Shown piece after piece: positions 49,440 through 59,291 of a stretch of DNA of 64,000 nt (positions are counted from its first letter, which is position 1; each line of letters begins with the position of its first letter). Below the pieces are notes generated by a model, which saw nothing but the letters and a program-made list of their open reading frames with translations, searched no databases and was not told where the DNA came from. The DNA is from Flavobacterium pectinovorum (GTDB taxonomy: Bacteria > Bacteroidota > Bacteroidia > Flavobacteriales > Flavobacteriaceae). Made by a program: the position numbers and the translations under genes. The DNA is taken from contig NZ_JAFEVZ010000015.1 in assembly GCF_022802975.1 (NCBI RefSeq), positions 48,649 through 112,648 of the forward strand, given 5' to 3'.

Positions 49440-49970
49440 TTATTTAATACTAAATAATCCTTCTGGTTTGTTTTCAATTTGATTAAAACGCTCTGTACAT
49501 TCTTTAATAATTGCGAATGCTTCGTTTACATCTCCCCATCCTTCTACATCTACTTTTTTGTTTTCAAGATCTTTGTAAACCTGGAAGAAATGCTCAATTT
49601 CTTTCAATAAGTGTCCGTTGATATCAGAAAGGTCGTTTAATGAATTCCAGATTGGATCAGAAACCGGTACACAGATAATTTTTTCATCAGGTCCTTTGTC
49701 ATCAGCCATGTGGAAAACGCCAATTGGTTTTACTTCTATTACACATCCGGGAAAAGTTGGTTCGTTAATCAAAACCAATACATCAAGAGGGTCACCGTCA
49801 AGAGCTAAAGTTTCAGGGATAAATCCGTAATCTGCAGGGTACATCATCGAAGAGAATAACATTCTGTCGAAACGCATTCTTTTAATTTCAAAATCGTACT
49901 CATATTTATTTCTGCTTCCTCTTGGTATTTCGATCAATACATCGAAAGTTGTTAGTTTGTCTGCGGTCAT
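49440..49970 (-). CDS. ppa: Soluble inorganic pyrophosphatase (family I)
   Basis: 176 residues, typical for bacterial PPases. The active-site residues are visible in EIPRGSRNKYEYD, MMYPADYGFIPET and the signature DGDPLDVLVL; K in EVKPIGVF and DEKIICVP complete the metal and phosphate site. It hydrolyses cytoplasmic PPi, drawing biosynthesis forward, and shares the substrate of the adjacent membrane pump. Confidence 0.95.
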   Translation of the reverse strand: MTADKLTTFDVLIEIPRGSRNKYEYDFEIKRMRFDRMLFSSMMYPADYGFIPETLALDGDPLDVLVLINEPTFPGCVIEVKPIGVFHMADDKGPDEKIICVPVSDPIWNSLNDLSDINGHLLKEIEHFFQVYKDLENKKVDVEGWGDVNEAFAIIKECTERFNQIENKPEGLFSIK

Positions 49971-50190
49971 TTTCTTTTTTTATTATATCTATAATTTCGG
50001 TTGCAAAAGTAACCAAACTATCCTTTTTTACAATAAAAAACTTGATTAATCTATATACTTTTTCTTTTAGGTAACAGATAGTTAATATGCAATTTTAGAT
50101 TTATCATGATTCCGTTGAAAAACAAGATATAAAAAGCATCTAACAAATATTTCAATTCACAAAATACATCCTAAGAAATATTTATTTGAA

Positions 50191-51006
50191 TTACTTATTA
50201 AAAATCCTTTCTTCAAGTAATTTTTTCTTCCCTTCTACAATTCTATATTTTTTCAACCATAAACCTTTATCATTATACTCATATTCATAATTTTCAGTTT
50301 CATAAATAGTTAATCCGTCTAAACCTGTATATGGAAGCTCTTTTTTAGGTTCAAAATTTCTTTTTACTTCAATCACATTACCATATTTATCATACTGATA
50401 TACATTTGTTTCAACTTTTAATATTTGTGAAGACTCGTCTTTTTGAGCATATTTTAACTCTATTTTCTCTTCTTTAATCAAATTCCCTTTATTGTCAAAC
50501 TCTCTATTTTCTTTACTATAGCCATAATAAACTGGTTTATAATCTCCATTATATCTGCTAATTAATTTTGCGTTTGAATTTTTATCAAAATCTGAATATA
50601 CTTCAATTCCTGTAGCATCATCTGTTAATTTGGTTACTGAAAATTTAATAATATCTCGTAATTCCACTAACCTGTTTTTATCGTCATACTTTAAAAACTT
50701 CTCGCTTAAAGTATCCATTTTTTGATCATTAAATGTATTCTTAAAAATCAAAACCTTGTAAACAAGATTATTCTTTTTATCATAGGTATTTTTTTGAATC
50801 GATCTAAATTCATCATCTTTATAATTTTCTTCTTCCTGCACAAGACCTCTTTTTAAAATATATTTAATTGACCAATTAGCATTGGTATTATAGGATTTCA
50901 AGATGTATGAACTGTATTTTTTTAACGCGTCTGTCTCAATTTTGGAGGTTTGAGAAAAGGCAAAATTAAATGTTACTATCAAAAAAAGTATTAATCTTAA
51001 TTTCAT
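50191..51006 (-). CDS. Exported hypothetical protein with YD-like repeats
   Basis: 271 residues with a signal peptide (MKLRLILFLIVTFNFAFSQ). The mature region has loosely repeated units such as YDKKNNLVYKV, YDDKNRLVE, NKGNLIKEEK, YDKYGNVIEVKRNF and YNDKGLWLKKY, which resemble RHS/YD repeats and suggest an elongated beta structure. There is no enzymatic motif. It stands alone and its role is unknown. Confidence 0.7.
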   Translation of the reverse strand: MKLRLILFLIVTFNFAFSQTSKIETDALKKYSSYILKSYNTNANWSIKYILKRGLVQEEENYKDDEFRSIQKNTYDKKNNLVYKVLIFKNTFNDQKMDTLSEKFLKYDDKNRLVELRDIIKFSVTKLTDDATGIEVYSDFDKNSNAKLISRYNGDYKPVYYGYSKENREFDNKGNLIKEEKIELKYAQKDESSQILKVETNVYQYDKYGNVIEVKRNFEPKKELPYTGLDGLTIYETENYEYEYNDKGLWLKKYRIVEGKKKLLEERIFNK

Positions 51007-51133
51007 CGGTTTAGAATTGGTTAGTTGTGTAAATATAACAAAAGCACGTATTATATTACAAAAAAGCTAAATAAGTTAACCCCTGAATTTCAAACCCAAT
51101 AAAATATTCAAAATAGAATTTCAAAAAGAAGCA

Positions 51134-51733
51134 TTAATATGTAATTTTCCTATTTCTCTTATTTAAGTAAAAATGCCAAAGCAGGTAGGTCGCATAAGAA
51201 CGATACGGACTCCATTGTTCTGTATGAATTTCCATCTCCAGTTTGTCATGAATATTCAGTAATTCTTTGATGGTATTAACGACTGCAATATCGCCCAAAG
51301 GAATCAAATCCTGCTCCTGTAAACAAAACATCAAATAAATATCAATTGTCCAGTTTCCTATTCCTTTTAATTTGATAAGTTCTTCCCGAACTTCTTTTGC
51401 CGATTTTAAAGCCAGACTTTCGATATCTAATTCTTTATTTAAAACCGCTTCCGCTAAAATTTTAATGTATTTTGTTTTCTGACGGCTTATTCCTAAATTT
51501 TTAAACTCTTCATCCGGCAAAACAGCCATAGATTCAGGGTTGCAAGTTGTATACGCTTTTATTTTTAAGAAGGTGGCTTTCGCCGAATCTATAGAAACCT
51601 GTTGTTCGAGAATCAATAAAACCAACGTTTCAAAACCCTTCGGACGCTTTGGGATTGTTGGCAATCCATATTTTTCGATTATTTCCCGAAATATTGGGTT
51701 TTTATTGATTAGAAAATCGATGGCTTCTTGCAT
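51134..51733 (-). CDS. DNA-3-methyladenine glycosylase (AlkA/HhH-GPD family)
   Basis: 199 residues. The helix-hairpin-helix is LIKLKGIGNWTIDIYLMFCL and the catalytic Asp follows in PLGDIAVV. It removes alkylated purines from DNA in base-excision repair. It lacks the N-terminal TBP-like domain of E. coli AlkA, as in short bacterial versions. No operon partner is evident. Confidence 0.88.
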   Translation of the reverse strand: MQEAIDFLINKNPIFREIIEKYGLPTIPKRPKGFETLVLLILEQQVSIDSAKATFLKIKAYTTCNPESMAVLPDEEFKNLGISRQKTKYIKILAEAVLNKELDIESLALKSAKEVREELIKLKGIGNWTIDIYLMFCLQEQDLIPLGDIAVVNTIKELLNIHDKLEMEIHTEQWSPYRSYATYLLWHFYLNKRNRKITY

Positions 51734-51796
51734 AAATTTTTAAGTGTTTGTCAAAATTAAATAAAAATCTCGGCAAAGACGCTAAGCCGCAAAGTT

Positions 51797-51873
51797 TTAG
51801 TTCCCGCAGATCTAGCAGATATATTAAAAATATTAAATCTGCCTCATCAGCAAAATCTGCGGGAGAAAAAATA
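51797..51873. repeat. Imperfect inverted element CGCAGAT...ATCTGCG
   Basis: TTCCCGCAGATCTAGCAGAT and the complementary AAAATCTGCGGGAG end a 75-bp stretch with further AATCTGC words inside. It lies between the glycosylase gene and the DUF5686-type gene, beside short GCAAAG words. It has no ORF and could form a hairpin. Confidence 0.55.
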
Positions 51874-51941
51874 TTTACGCATAAAAAAGTCGCAAAGAAT
51901 TTAACCTTTGCTACTTTGTAACTTTAAACCTTTACTGCTAA

Positions 51942-54443
51942 TTAGAAATAGAACCCGAAAGATCCTTTTACAGCAAATTTAGCAGCATCAGGCATGTTTA
52001 AATAATTCCCTCTCCAGGAGAAATCAATTCTGAAAACTTTAAAGATATTTCCAATTCCGGCATTGTATTCCCAATACACATTCTCTGGAGCATTATACGG
52101 AAGCCCGGAAGCATTTATAGCGCGGTTTTCATCAGAAATTGTTCCATGAACGGCTCTGACACCTACAAATTCTCTCCAATTTAGTTTTCGCATGAATGGT
52201 ATGCGGGCAAACAATCTTCCTCCAAAATCATGGTTCCATTGCAAAGTGGTATATTGATCCGTAACGAATTCGTAGAAATTCAGGTTACTAAACGTATTTT
52301 CAATTGTAAAATAAGTCTGGTTTCCCGGAATTACACTCATTAAACCCAACGGAATTGTACCGAATGTTTTTCCGGTTTCCAAAATAATATTGGATCTTCC
52401 CAAAGGCCCAATAATAATAGGCTGTTTGTAAAATAACTGTATTTTTTCGTAAGCAAAATCACTGTCAAGCACTCCTTTTAGACCATAACTAAAATTAACA
52501 AAGAAATGACTGAAAGGACTATCTACTAAGTTTCTCTCTACTCCATAACCAATTGTTTTACGATTAGGCATAAACTCAAACTGAATATTTGCTTCAGACT
52601 GTTTTACATCACTTTTAGCAACTCCAACAGGATTTACTACTGACGGCAAAGTGGTGTAATAATCTAAACTAAAAGTATTTGATGCCGATTCTAATGTTCT
52701 GTATGAAAAACCTGCAGAAACTATAAAGTTTTTCATAGGCTCCATTTCAACCGAAACATTACTCAAATTAATATTGGTCAGTTTTCCGTTGCTCCCGGTC
52801 GTAAATAAAGCCGAAGAAGCAAAACTTCTGCCTAAAACATCGTTTGTGGTTGTTAAACTGGCTCCAATCTGCTCAATATCACGTCTGTTCCCTCCAGAGA
52901 TAATGACTCTTTTTTTCTTGTCAACCATCCATTTTCCGGAAACACCGTATTTGAACTTATTATCATCAAAACCATACGCTGTATAAGCTTGTACACGCCA
53001 TGGATCGTTTGGTCCAAAATAAGTTCTTCCTCCTGCTCTTAATCTCAACCCTTCAACTTCATTATATCCAAAAGTAGAGAAAATAGGTCCAAAATCGAAA
53101 TTCTTGAATTCGACATAACCACTTCCCAAAATGGAAACTAAACTATAAAGCTGCTTAAATTTCTTGACAGTCTGCAAAGTATCCAGCATTTTGTAAATTC
53201 CTTGTTCGTCTTTGTTTAATTTTTCAAAACGATTTTCTTCCCAAAATTCATCCGGTCGTTGATAAACAGCGTTGTCTATAAAATTAACCTCTTCTTTATA
53301 AAATTTCTCCGGTTTTTGAATATTGAATTTATGACCTCTGTAAAGCGTAGTTCTTTTTCCATAAACCCCTTTTGATTTTTCTTTTTTATTTAAAGCAAAA
53401 TCTGACATCATATAATCACGTGTCAATAGAAAAACCGAATCATTTTCTACCTCAAATTCCTGTTCGATATAAATATCCTTTACCCAGTTGATATTGGCGC
53501 TTTTGGTTACGCCCATATTAATTTTCTTAATGGCAAAAGTCGAATCATTTACCCAAAAATCTCCTTTAAAAGTCAATTCGTTTTTACGCCTTGGATAAAA
53601 AACAATATTATAACACCACTTTTTATCAATAAAAGCACTGTCTTTCAACACATAATTATAAACATCAATTCCTGTTTTTGAAAGCGGGCTTGTAAAACTT
53701 TTATCAAAAAATTTAAGATGATTGTCGTAAATATTATAGTCTGAATAAAGGTCTTTTACAAAAGATAAAATCTGCTGATTCCCATTGAAACCGGACATTT
53801 TGTTTCCTGATAAATTTTCTTTTACTTTCTTCAGTTTGTTGTCCCCATAAACATCATAAACCGATTCGTTTATAAAAATTGGCAGGTATGTTTTTCCGGT
53901 AACATCAGAAGTATCCACATGATTGAATACAAACTCCATTCCTTTAAAGAGCTTGTTTTTCATAAAAGCACTATCAATCGTATTCATATCAAACTCGACT
54001 TTCTCGTACTTCTGCATCTGATACTGATTGAATTGATAAAGACCGTTTTTACGCTTTCTTTCCCAAATCTTTCTCAAAATATCTAATGCCGGATTGTTCT
54101 TTTTTGAAGTTTTACCAGTAAAAATTACAACTTCATTAAGTGCTTCAGGTTCACTTAAAACAATTTTGAAATTATAATTTACTGCTTTTTCCAAAGGAAC
54201 TTCTTTATCTGAAAATCCAGCCGAAGTAACCAGTAAAGCGGTATAAGTATTTGGCGATTCTAAATAAAAACGTCCATCTTCATTAGAAACTATTCCTGTA
54301 TTTGAACCTTTAAAAACAACATTCGCAAACGGAATAGGCAGATTAGATTTGTCCAAAACAATTCCACTCACTTTAGTTTGTGCGAAGACAATATCTGCAA
54401 AAGCAAATACAAAAAATAGGCTGAGTAAAATTATTTTTTTCAT
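51942..54443 (-). CDS. DUF5686/CarboxypepD_reg outer-membrane protein
   Basis: 833 residues from the ATG at 54443 (MKKIILLSLFFVFAFADIVFAQ), which starts a signal peptide; an ATG three codons upstream is also possible. A CarboxypepD_reg domain (about 25-105: VSGIVLDKSNLPIPFANVVF) is followed by ILRKIWERKRKNGLYQFNQYQMQKYEK and a C-terminal barrel ending GSFGFYF with terminal Phe. This is the DUF5686 family, outer-membrane proteins of Bacteroidota without known substrate. It is separated from pdhB by a terminator. Confidence 0.85.
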   Translation of the reverse strand: MKKIILLSLFFVFAFADIVFAQTKVSGIVLDKSNLPIPFANVVFKGSNTGIVSNEDGRFYLESPNTYTALLVTSAGFSDKEVPLEKAVNYNFKIVLSEPEALNEVVIFTGKTSKKNNPALDILRKIWERKRKNGLYQFNQYQMQKYEKVEFDMNTIDSAFMKNKLFKGMEFVFNHVDTSDVTGKTYLPIFINESVYDVYGDNKLKKVKENLSGNKMSGFNGNQQILSFVKDLYSDYNIYDNHLKFFDKSFTSPLSKTGIDVYNYVLKDSAFIDKKWCYNIVFYPRRKNELTFKGDFWVNDSTFAIKKINMGVTKSANINWVKDIYIEQEFEVENDSVFLLTRDYMMSDFALNKKEKSKGVYGKRTTLYRGHKFNIQKPEKFYKEEVNFIDNAVYQRPDEFWEENRFEKLNKDEQGIYKMLDTLQTVKKFKQLYSLVSILGSGYVEFKNFDFGPIFSTFGYNEVEGLRLRAGGRTYFGPNDPWRVQAYTAYGFDDNKFKYGVSGKWMVDKKKRVIISGGNRRDIEQIGASLTTTNDVLGRSFASSALFTTGSNGKLTNINLSNVSVEMEPMKNFIVSAGFSYRTLESASNTFSLDYYTTLPSVVNPVGVAKSDVKQSEANIQFEFMPNRKTIGYGVERNLVDSPFSHFFVNFSYGLKGVLDSDFAYEKIQLFYKQPIIIGPLGRSNIILETGKTFGTIPLGLMSVIPGNQTYFTIENTFSNLNFYEFVTDQYTTLQWNHDFGGRLFARIPFMRKLNWREFVGVRAVHGTISDENRAINASGLPYNAPENVYWEYNAGIGNIFKVFRIDFSWRGNYLNMPDAAKFAVKGSFGFYF

Positions 54444-54450
54444 AACCGTC

Positions 54451-54492
54451 AAAAAAAAACTTCATCAATTAACTAGGAATGATGAAGTTTTA
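54451..54492 (-). terminator. Terminator of pdhB
   Basis: On the minus strand AACTTCATCA and TGATGAAGTT pair over 10 bp, followed by nine T. It lies about 20 nt after the pdhB stop and ends 8 nt before the next start. Confidence 0.88.
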
Positions 54493-54511
54493 TGAGTATT
54501 TTTTATGTGTA

Positions 54512-55489
54512 TTATTTGTATAATACTTTCTTAACTGCTTTTACTACATCACCTGCATTTGGCAACCAGTCTTTTAATAAAACCGGAGAATAAGGTGCCG
54601 GAGCATCAGCAGTTGTAATACGCTGTATTGGCGCATCAAGGAAATCGAATGCTTGTTCCTGAACGATATAAGTAATTTCAGATGAAATACTGGCAAATGG
54701 CCAGGCCTCTTCTAAAATTACCAAACGATTTGTTTTTTTAACTGATTTTAAAATCGCTTCATTATCCATTGGGCGAACGGTTCTTAAATCGATAACTTCA
54801 CATGAAATTCCTTCTTTAGCTAATTCATCAGCAGCAATTAAAGCTTCTTTAATGATTTTTCCGAAAGAAACGATAGTTACATCAGTACCTTCACGTTTGA
54901 TATCAGCAACTCCTAATGGAATTGTATATTCTCCGTCCGGCACTTCGCCTTTGTCACCATACATTTGCTCAGATTCCATAAAAATCACAGGATCATTATC
55001 ACGAATAGCTGATTTTAAAAGCCCTTTCGCATCATAAGGAGTAGATGGAACTACAACTTTAAGACCCGGAGTGTTAGCAAACCAGTTTTCTAAAGCCTGA
55101 GAGTGAGTTGCTCCTAATTGACCTGCAGAAGCAGTTGGTCCGCGAAAAACGATAGGCACATTAAACTGTCCTCCTGTCATTTGACGCATCTTCGCAGCGT
55201 TATTTATAATTTGATCAATACCAACTAAACAAAAGTTGAAAGTCATATATTCTACAATTGGTCGGTTACCGTTCATTGCAGAACCTACTGCAATTCCTGT
55301 AAACCCAAGCTCAGCAATTGGAGTATCGATTACTCTTTTTTCGCCAAACTCAGCAAGCATTCCTTTTGAAGCTTTGTATGCTCCGTTGTATTCTGCAACC
55401 TCTTCGCCCATTAAATATATGGATTCATCGCGACGCATTTCTTCGCTCATCGCTTCGCAAATGGCCTCTCTAAATTGTATTGTTCTCAT
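54512..55489 (-). CDS. pdhB: Pyruvate dehydrogenase E1 component, beta subunit
   Basis: 325 residues, the normal length of the E1-beta transketolase-like subunit. Conserved parts are MRTIQFREAICEAMSEEMRRD, MGEEVAEYNGAYKASKGM, DTPIAELGFTGIAVGSAM, VFRGPTASAGQLGATHSQ and VIDLRTVRPMD. With the alpha subunit (not in this window) it decarboxylates pyruvate using thiamine diphosphate. It appears monocistronic here, a common arrangement in flavobacteria where E1-alpha and E2 are elsewhere. Confidence 0.92.
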   Translation of the reverse strand: MRTIQFREAICEAMSEEMRRDESIYLMGEEVAEYNGAYKASKGMLAEFGEKRVIDTPIAELGFTGIAVGSAMNGNRPIVEYMTFNFCLVGIDQIINNAAKMRQMTGGQFNVPIVFRGPTASAGQLGATHSQALENWFANTPGLKVVVPSTPYDAKGLLKSAIRDNDPVIFMESEQMYGDKGEVPDGEYTIPLGVADIKREGTDVTIVSFGKIIKEALIAADELAKEGISCEVIDLRTVRPMDNEAILKSVKKTNRLVILEEAWPFASISSEITYIVQEQAFDFLDAPIQRITTADAPAPYSPVLLKDWLPNAGDVVKAVKKVLYK

Positions 55490-55975
55490 AGTTGTATATT
55501 ATGTTCTTTTTTCTGAAAAGCAAAAATAAATATTTTAAATAACTTAAAAGCATAAATTGAGTTTAAAATAACAGGAACTTCTCCTTCTTCTTTCACTTTT
55601 AACTTTTTAAAGTTTATTGTGATATTTACTAAATAATGATACTATCCATTTTCTTGGTTAAAATATATTTCACAAAAACCCGATTTTCTTATTTTATTCT
55701 AAAAACATGTGAAAATATTTTTTCAACCCCAACCTCAAAAAACCACTTTAAGTATCTATTAACAAACACAATACCACTCTTAAATAAAATCATGCTATTG
55801 AAGATACTGTGTATATCAATGAAAATTGTTTAAAATTTCATTTAAAAAAAACTTAAAAACGAATAATTTTCGAAATCGTAATAGTTTTTAAAAATATTAT
55901 GCATGCATAGTATAATTATTCCAAATTAAATTCTAAATTTGTAGAAGCATATTAATAAATTCAAAATATATACTT
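55490..55975. other. Non-coding gap between pdhB and etfB
   Basis: About 485 bp, very AT-rich, without a convincing ORF or hairpin. A -7 box TAAATTTG at 55934-55941, 35 nt before the etfB ATG, is the likely etf promoter. The pdhB promoter must lie at the left end. Nothing else is recognised. Confidence 0.6.
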
Positions 55976-56722
55976 ATGAAAATACTAGTTTGCATCAGCC
56001 ATGTGCCTGATACTACTTCAAAAATTAACTTTACAAACGGCGATTCAGAATTTGATACAGCCGGCGTACAATATGTAATTAACCCTAACGACGAATTCGG
56101 TCTTACCCGTGCTATCTGGTTTCAGGAGCAGCAAGGTGCAAATGTAACAGTTGTAAATGTTGGCGGTCCTGATACCGAACCAACTTTGCGTAAAGCATTG
56201 GCAATTGGTGCAAATGAGGCAATTCGTGTAAACGCAAACCCAACAGATGGTTTTTTTGTTGCAAAACAATTAGCTGAAGTAATTAAAAATGGCGGATACG
56301 ATCTTGTAATTGCAGGAAAAGAATCTCTTGATTATAATGGTGGAATGGTTCCGGGAATGATTGCAGGGATTACAGGCTCTAACTTTTTAAACTCTTGTAC
56401 AGCTATTACTGTTGACGGAAATAATGTAAAAGCCGTTCGTGAAATCGATGGTGGAAAAGAAACCGTCAGCACTACACTTCCTTTGATCATTGGTGGCCAA
56501 AAAGGTCTTGTTGAAGAGAAAGATCTACGTATTCCTAACATGAGAGGAATTATGACAGCACGAACAAAAGCTTTAACTATTCTTGAACCAGTTGACGCCC
56601 CAGTAAATACAAAAGCGGTAAAATTTGAAAAACCGGCACCTAAATCAGCAGTAAAATTAGTTCCTGCAGATAATTTAGATGAGCTAATCAATTTATTACA
56701 CAACGAAGCGAAAGTAATCTAG
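55976..56722 (+). CDS. etfB: Electron transfer flavoprotein beta subunit
   Basis: 248 residues, matching the usual ~250. It begins MKILVCISHVPDTTSKI and contains INPNDEFGLTRA, ALAIGANEAIRV and AGKESLDYNGGMVPGMIA, the AMP-binding signature region. With EtfA it passes electrons from acyl-CoA dehydrogenases to the quinone pool. etfA follows after 74 bp holding a GAAACCTGAAAC-type repeat. Confidence 0.95.
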   Translation: MKILVCISHVPDTTSKINFTNGDSEFDTAGVQYVINPNDEFGLTRAIWFQEQQGANVTVVNVGGPDTEPTLRKALAIGANEAIRVNANPTDGFFVAKQLAEVIKNGGYDLVIAGKESLDYNGGMVPGMIAGITGSNFLNSCTAITVDGNNVKAVREIDGGKETVSTTLPLIIGGQKGLVEEKDLRIPNMRGIMTARTKALTILEPVDAPVNTKAVKFEKPAPKSAVKLVPADNLDELINLLHNEAKVI

Positions 56723-56796
56723 TAATCAGTATTTAGTAGCGGTTTTCTGTTAGCGAACTTGAAACCTGAAACTTTAAACTTCTAAACAAAAACATC

Positions 56797-57765
56797 ATGT
56801 CAATATTAATATATGCAGAATCTGCAGAAGGAAAATTTAAAAAAGTAGCGTTCGAATTGGCTTCTTATGCTAAAAAAGTAGCAGAATCATTAGGAACAAC
56901 TGTTACAGCTTTAACTGTAAATATCAGCGACGTTAGCGAATTAGCAAAATACGGAGTTGACAAAGTTCTTAAAGTAAATAATAATAAATTAGCAGGTTTT
57001 ACTGCAAAGGCTTACGCAGATATTATCAAGCAAGCTGCTGAAAAAGAAGGGACAAAAGTAGTTTTACTTTCTTCAACAACAGACAGCATTTATCTTTCAT
57101 CATTAGTCGCAGTAGCTTTAAATGCCGGTTTTGCATCTAACGTTGTTGGATTACCGGTTAACACTACTCCATTTCAGGTAAAAAGAAACGCTTTCTCAAA
57201 TAAAGCTTTCAATATTACAGAAATCAATACAGATGTAAAAGTTCTTGGATTAGCCAAAAACTCTTACGGAATTTTTGAAAGTGCAGGATCTGCAACTGAA
57301 GAAGATTTTAGTCCTGCAATTGGAGAAAATGATTTTGGAATAAAAGTAGACTCTGTAGAAAAAGTAAGCGGAAAAGTATCTATTGCTGATGCTGATATAG
57401 TAGTTTCAGGTGGACGTGGATTAAAAGGCCCTGAAAACTGGGGATTAATTGAAGATTTAGCTACTGTATTAGGTGCTGCAACTGCATGTTCTAAACCAGT
57501 TTCTGATTTAGGATGGAGACCTCACAGTGAACACGTTGGACAAACAGGAAAACCGGTTGCAACTAACTTATACATTGCAGTAGGAATTTCCGGAGCAATC
57601 CAACATATTGCAGGTATCAACTCATCAAAAATAAAAGTAGTCATTAATAGTGATCCTGAAGCTCCTTTCTTTAAAGTAGCCGATTATGGAGTAGTTGGAG
57701 ATGCATTCGAAATTGTACCACAATTAATTGAGAAACTAAAAGCCTTCAAGGCACAACATTCTTAA
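56797..57765 (+). CDS. etfA: Electron transfer flavoprotein alpha subunit
   Basis: 322 residues. The FAD-binding C-terminal domain is clear: VVSGGRGLKGPENW, SKPVSDLGWRPHSEHVGQTGKPVATNLYIAVGISGAIQH and INSDPEAPFFKVADYGVVGD. It forms the heterodimer with EtfB. A hairpin with T tract follows at 57791-57838. Confidence 0.95.
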   Translation: MSILIYAESAEGKFKKVAFELASYAKKVAESLGTTVTALTVNISDVSELAKYGVDKVLKVNNNKLAGFTAKAYADIIKQAAEKEGTKVVLLSSTTDSIYLSSLVAVALNAGFASNVVGLPVNTTPFQVKRNAFSNKAFNITEINTDVKVLGLAKNSYGIFESAGSATEEDFSPAIGENDFGIKVDSVEKVSGKVSIADADIVVSGGRGLKGPENWGLIEDLATVLGAATACSKPVSDLGWRPHSEHVGQTGKPVATNLYIAVGISGAIQHIAGINSSKIKVVINSDPEAPFFKVADYGVVGDAFEIVPQLIEKLKAFKAQHS

Positions 57766-57790
57766 TTTAAGAAATTCTCTATAAAAATAT

Positions 57791-57839
57791 AGCTGCCTAA
57801 AAATAAGATAATCGTATCTTTGCTTTAGGTAGCTTTTTT
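57791..57839 (+). terminator. Terminator of the etf operon
   Basis: AGCTGCCTAAA and TTTAGGTAGCT pair (one G-T), enclosing a smaller AAGATA/TATCTT hairpin, then TTTTTTG. Confidence 0.82.
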
Positions 57840-57932
57840 GTTCCATATTTTTTGATTAAAATTGCACCTTTATTTTCCCAACCAAAAAAAGTATTAAAAT
57901 GAGGCATTTAACTGCCTTTTTTAACCATAAAT

Positions 57933-58556
57933 ATGAGTCTAGTAAAATTATCCATAAAAGGAATATCATACAGTCAAACTCAAAATGGCGCTTATGCCTT
58001 AATTTTGAATGAAGTTGATGGTGAAAGAAAATTACCTATTGTTATTGGTGCTTTTGAAGCCCAATCAATTGCTATTGCCTTAGAAAAAGAGATTAAACCT
58101 CCTCGCCCATTAACACACGATTTGTTCAAAAACTTTGCAGAAAGATTTGATATCGTCGTAAAACAAGTAATTATACACAAATTAGTTGACGGTGTTTTTT
58201 ACTCAAGCTTAATTTGTGAAAGAGATAAAATCGAAGAGATTATCGACGCCAGAACATCCGATGCAATAGCACTGGCATTGCGTTTTAGTGCTCCAATCTT
58301 TACTTATAAAAATATTTTAGATAAAGCCGGAATTTACTTAAAATCAAATACTGCTGAAACAGATCAGGGAGCTCAGGAAATTGATGACGTCCTTTCTAAT
58401 CCGGAAACTTTTGGTCGCGAAGAAGAAACAAACCAATCTGGAGATCTTTACGCCAAACACAGTCTTCAGGAATTGAACGAACTTTTAGATCAGGCAGTTT
58501 CTCAGGAAGATTACGAAAAAGCTGCCAAAATTAGAGACGAAATATCGAAAAGATAA
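57933..58556 (+). CDS. Bifunctional nuclease domain protein (DUF151) with UVR motif
   Basis: 207 residues. Residues 1-135 are the BFN/DUF151 domain (LPIVIGAFEAQSIAIALEKE, PRPLTHDLFKNFAERF, DARTSDAIALALRFSAPIF), and the C-terminus carries a UvrB/UvrC motif (LNELLDQAVSQEDYEKAAKIRDEI). BFN proteins have been described as DNases/RNases or stress-related proteins; the exact role here is unknown. The ATG at 57933 follows the etf terminator, so it has its own promoter. Confidence 0.88.
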   Translation: MSLVKLSIKGISYSQTQNGAYALILNEVDGERKLPIVIGAFEAQSIAIALEKEIKPPRPLTHDLFKNFAERFDIVVKQVIIHKLVDGVFYSSLICERDKIEEIIDARTSDAIALALRFSAPIFTYKNILDKAGIYLKSNTAETDQGAQEIDDVLSNPETFGREEETNQSGDLYAKHSLQELNELLDQAVSQEDYEKAAKIRDEISKR

Positions 58557-58564
58557 ACAATATC

Positions 58565-58601
58565 GCTATAAGCAATATGCCTTAGGCTATATGCTTATAG
58601 C
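58565..58601. repeat. Inverted repeat GCTATAAGC...GCTTATAGC
   Basis: Two 17-nt arms, imperfect in the centre, around TTA, right after the DUF151 gene. It resembles the element at 23990-24070 (AAGCCTATTGCTTAAAGC words). It may end or stabilise the mRNA, though there is no T tract. Confidence 0.65.
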
Positions 58602-59291
58602 TTACTGCCAAACTAAAAAAATGGCAAATTCTATTTTTGATTTCAAACGTTTCTCTTTGAAATATCAAAAATTTATAATTTCCATTTCAGTTTCAAAACA
58701 TTGAAAATGGTAATTCAACCACTTTTAAAGTACTTGTTAATAAAACTTCAATTGCAATAACCCCAGCTACAAATTTTGTTTGGTATATCTAAGACGGATT
58801 TAATTTCCTTCCTTATCCTTTCTAAAGAATTGTCATTCTTCAATATATTCAGTTTGATTTTGACAATTTAATAATTCTGTAGTCCACTTTCATTTTTTTC
58901 TCTACTCATATCTTTATAAAGAAAGCCTGATAATACTCACAAATTTTATTTGCTTTGGATATAATTGTAATCCTTAAAAAAAACTTTTTATTACTCCAGA
59001 TTCAATCTTACTTATAATATTTTTTTACGATGTTATATCCTACTTTTTATTATTATTTTTAAAATAGCTTAGATAGAAAACAACAACAAAAAAGAAGATA
59101 CTTTTTAATTAACTAAACCTCAAGTTATTAAAAAAAACAGTGTTCTTTCATTGAATTTTAAATACTTACAAACACTACTTCGTTGTAGTTCTGGTTTGAA
59201 CAAATCCTTCATTGTTTAAACATAAATAAAAGACTACTTTTAAATTTCACAAGTTAAGATATCGTTATTTTTTAACAATAAACAAGAATTT
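58602..59291. other. Non-coding gap before the adhesin gene
   Basis: About 690 bp of very AT-rich DNA. Only short chance frames occur (for example 27 codons from 58621). No recognisable gene remnant, RNA gene or strong hairpin was seen. The promoter of the adhesin must lie toward the right end. Confidence 0.6.

Noticed and set aside
56332..56703. 123-codon minus-strand frame opposite etfB
   Set aside because: Antisense to a strongly conserved gene; no supporting signals.
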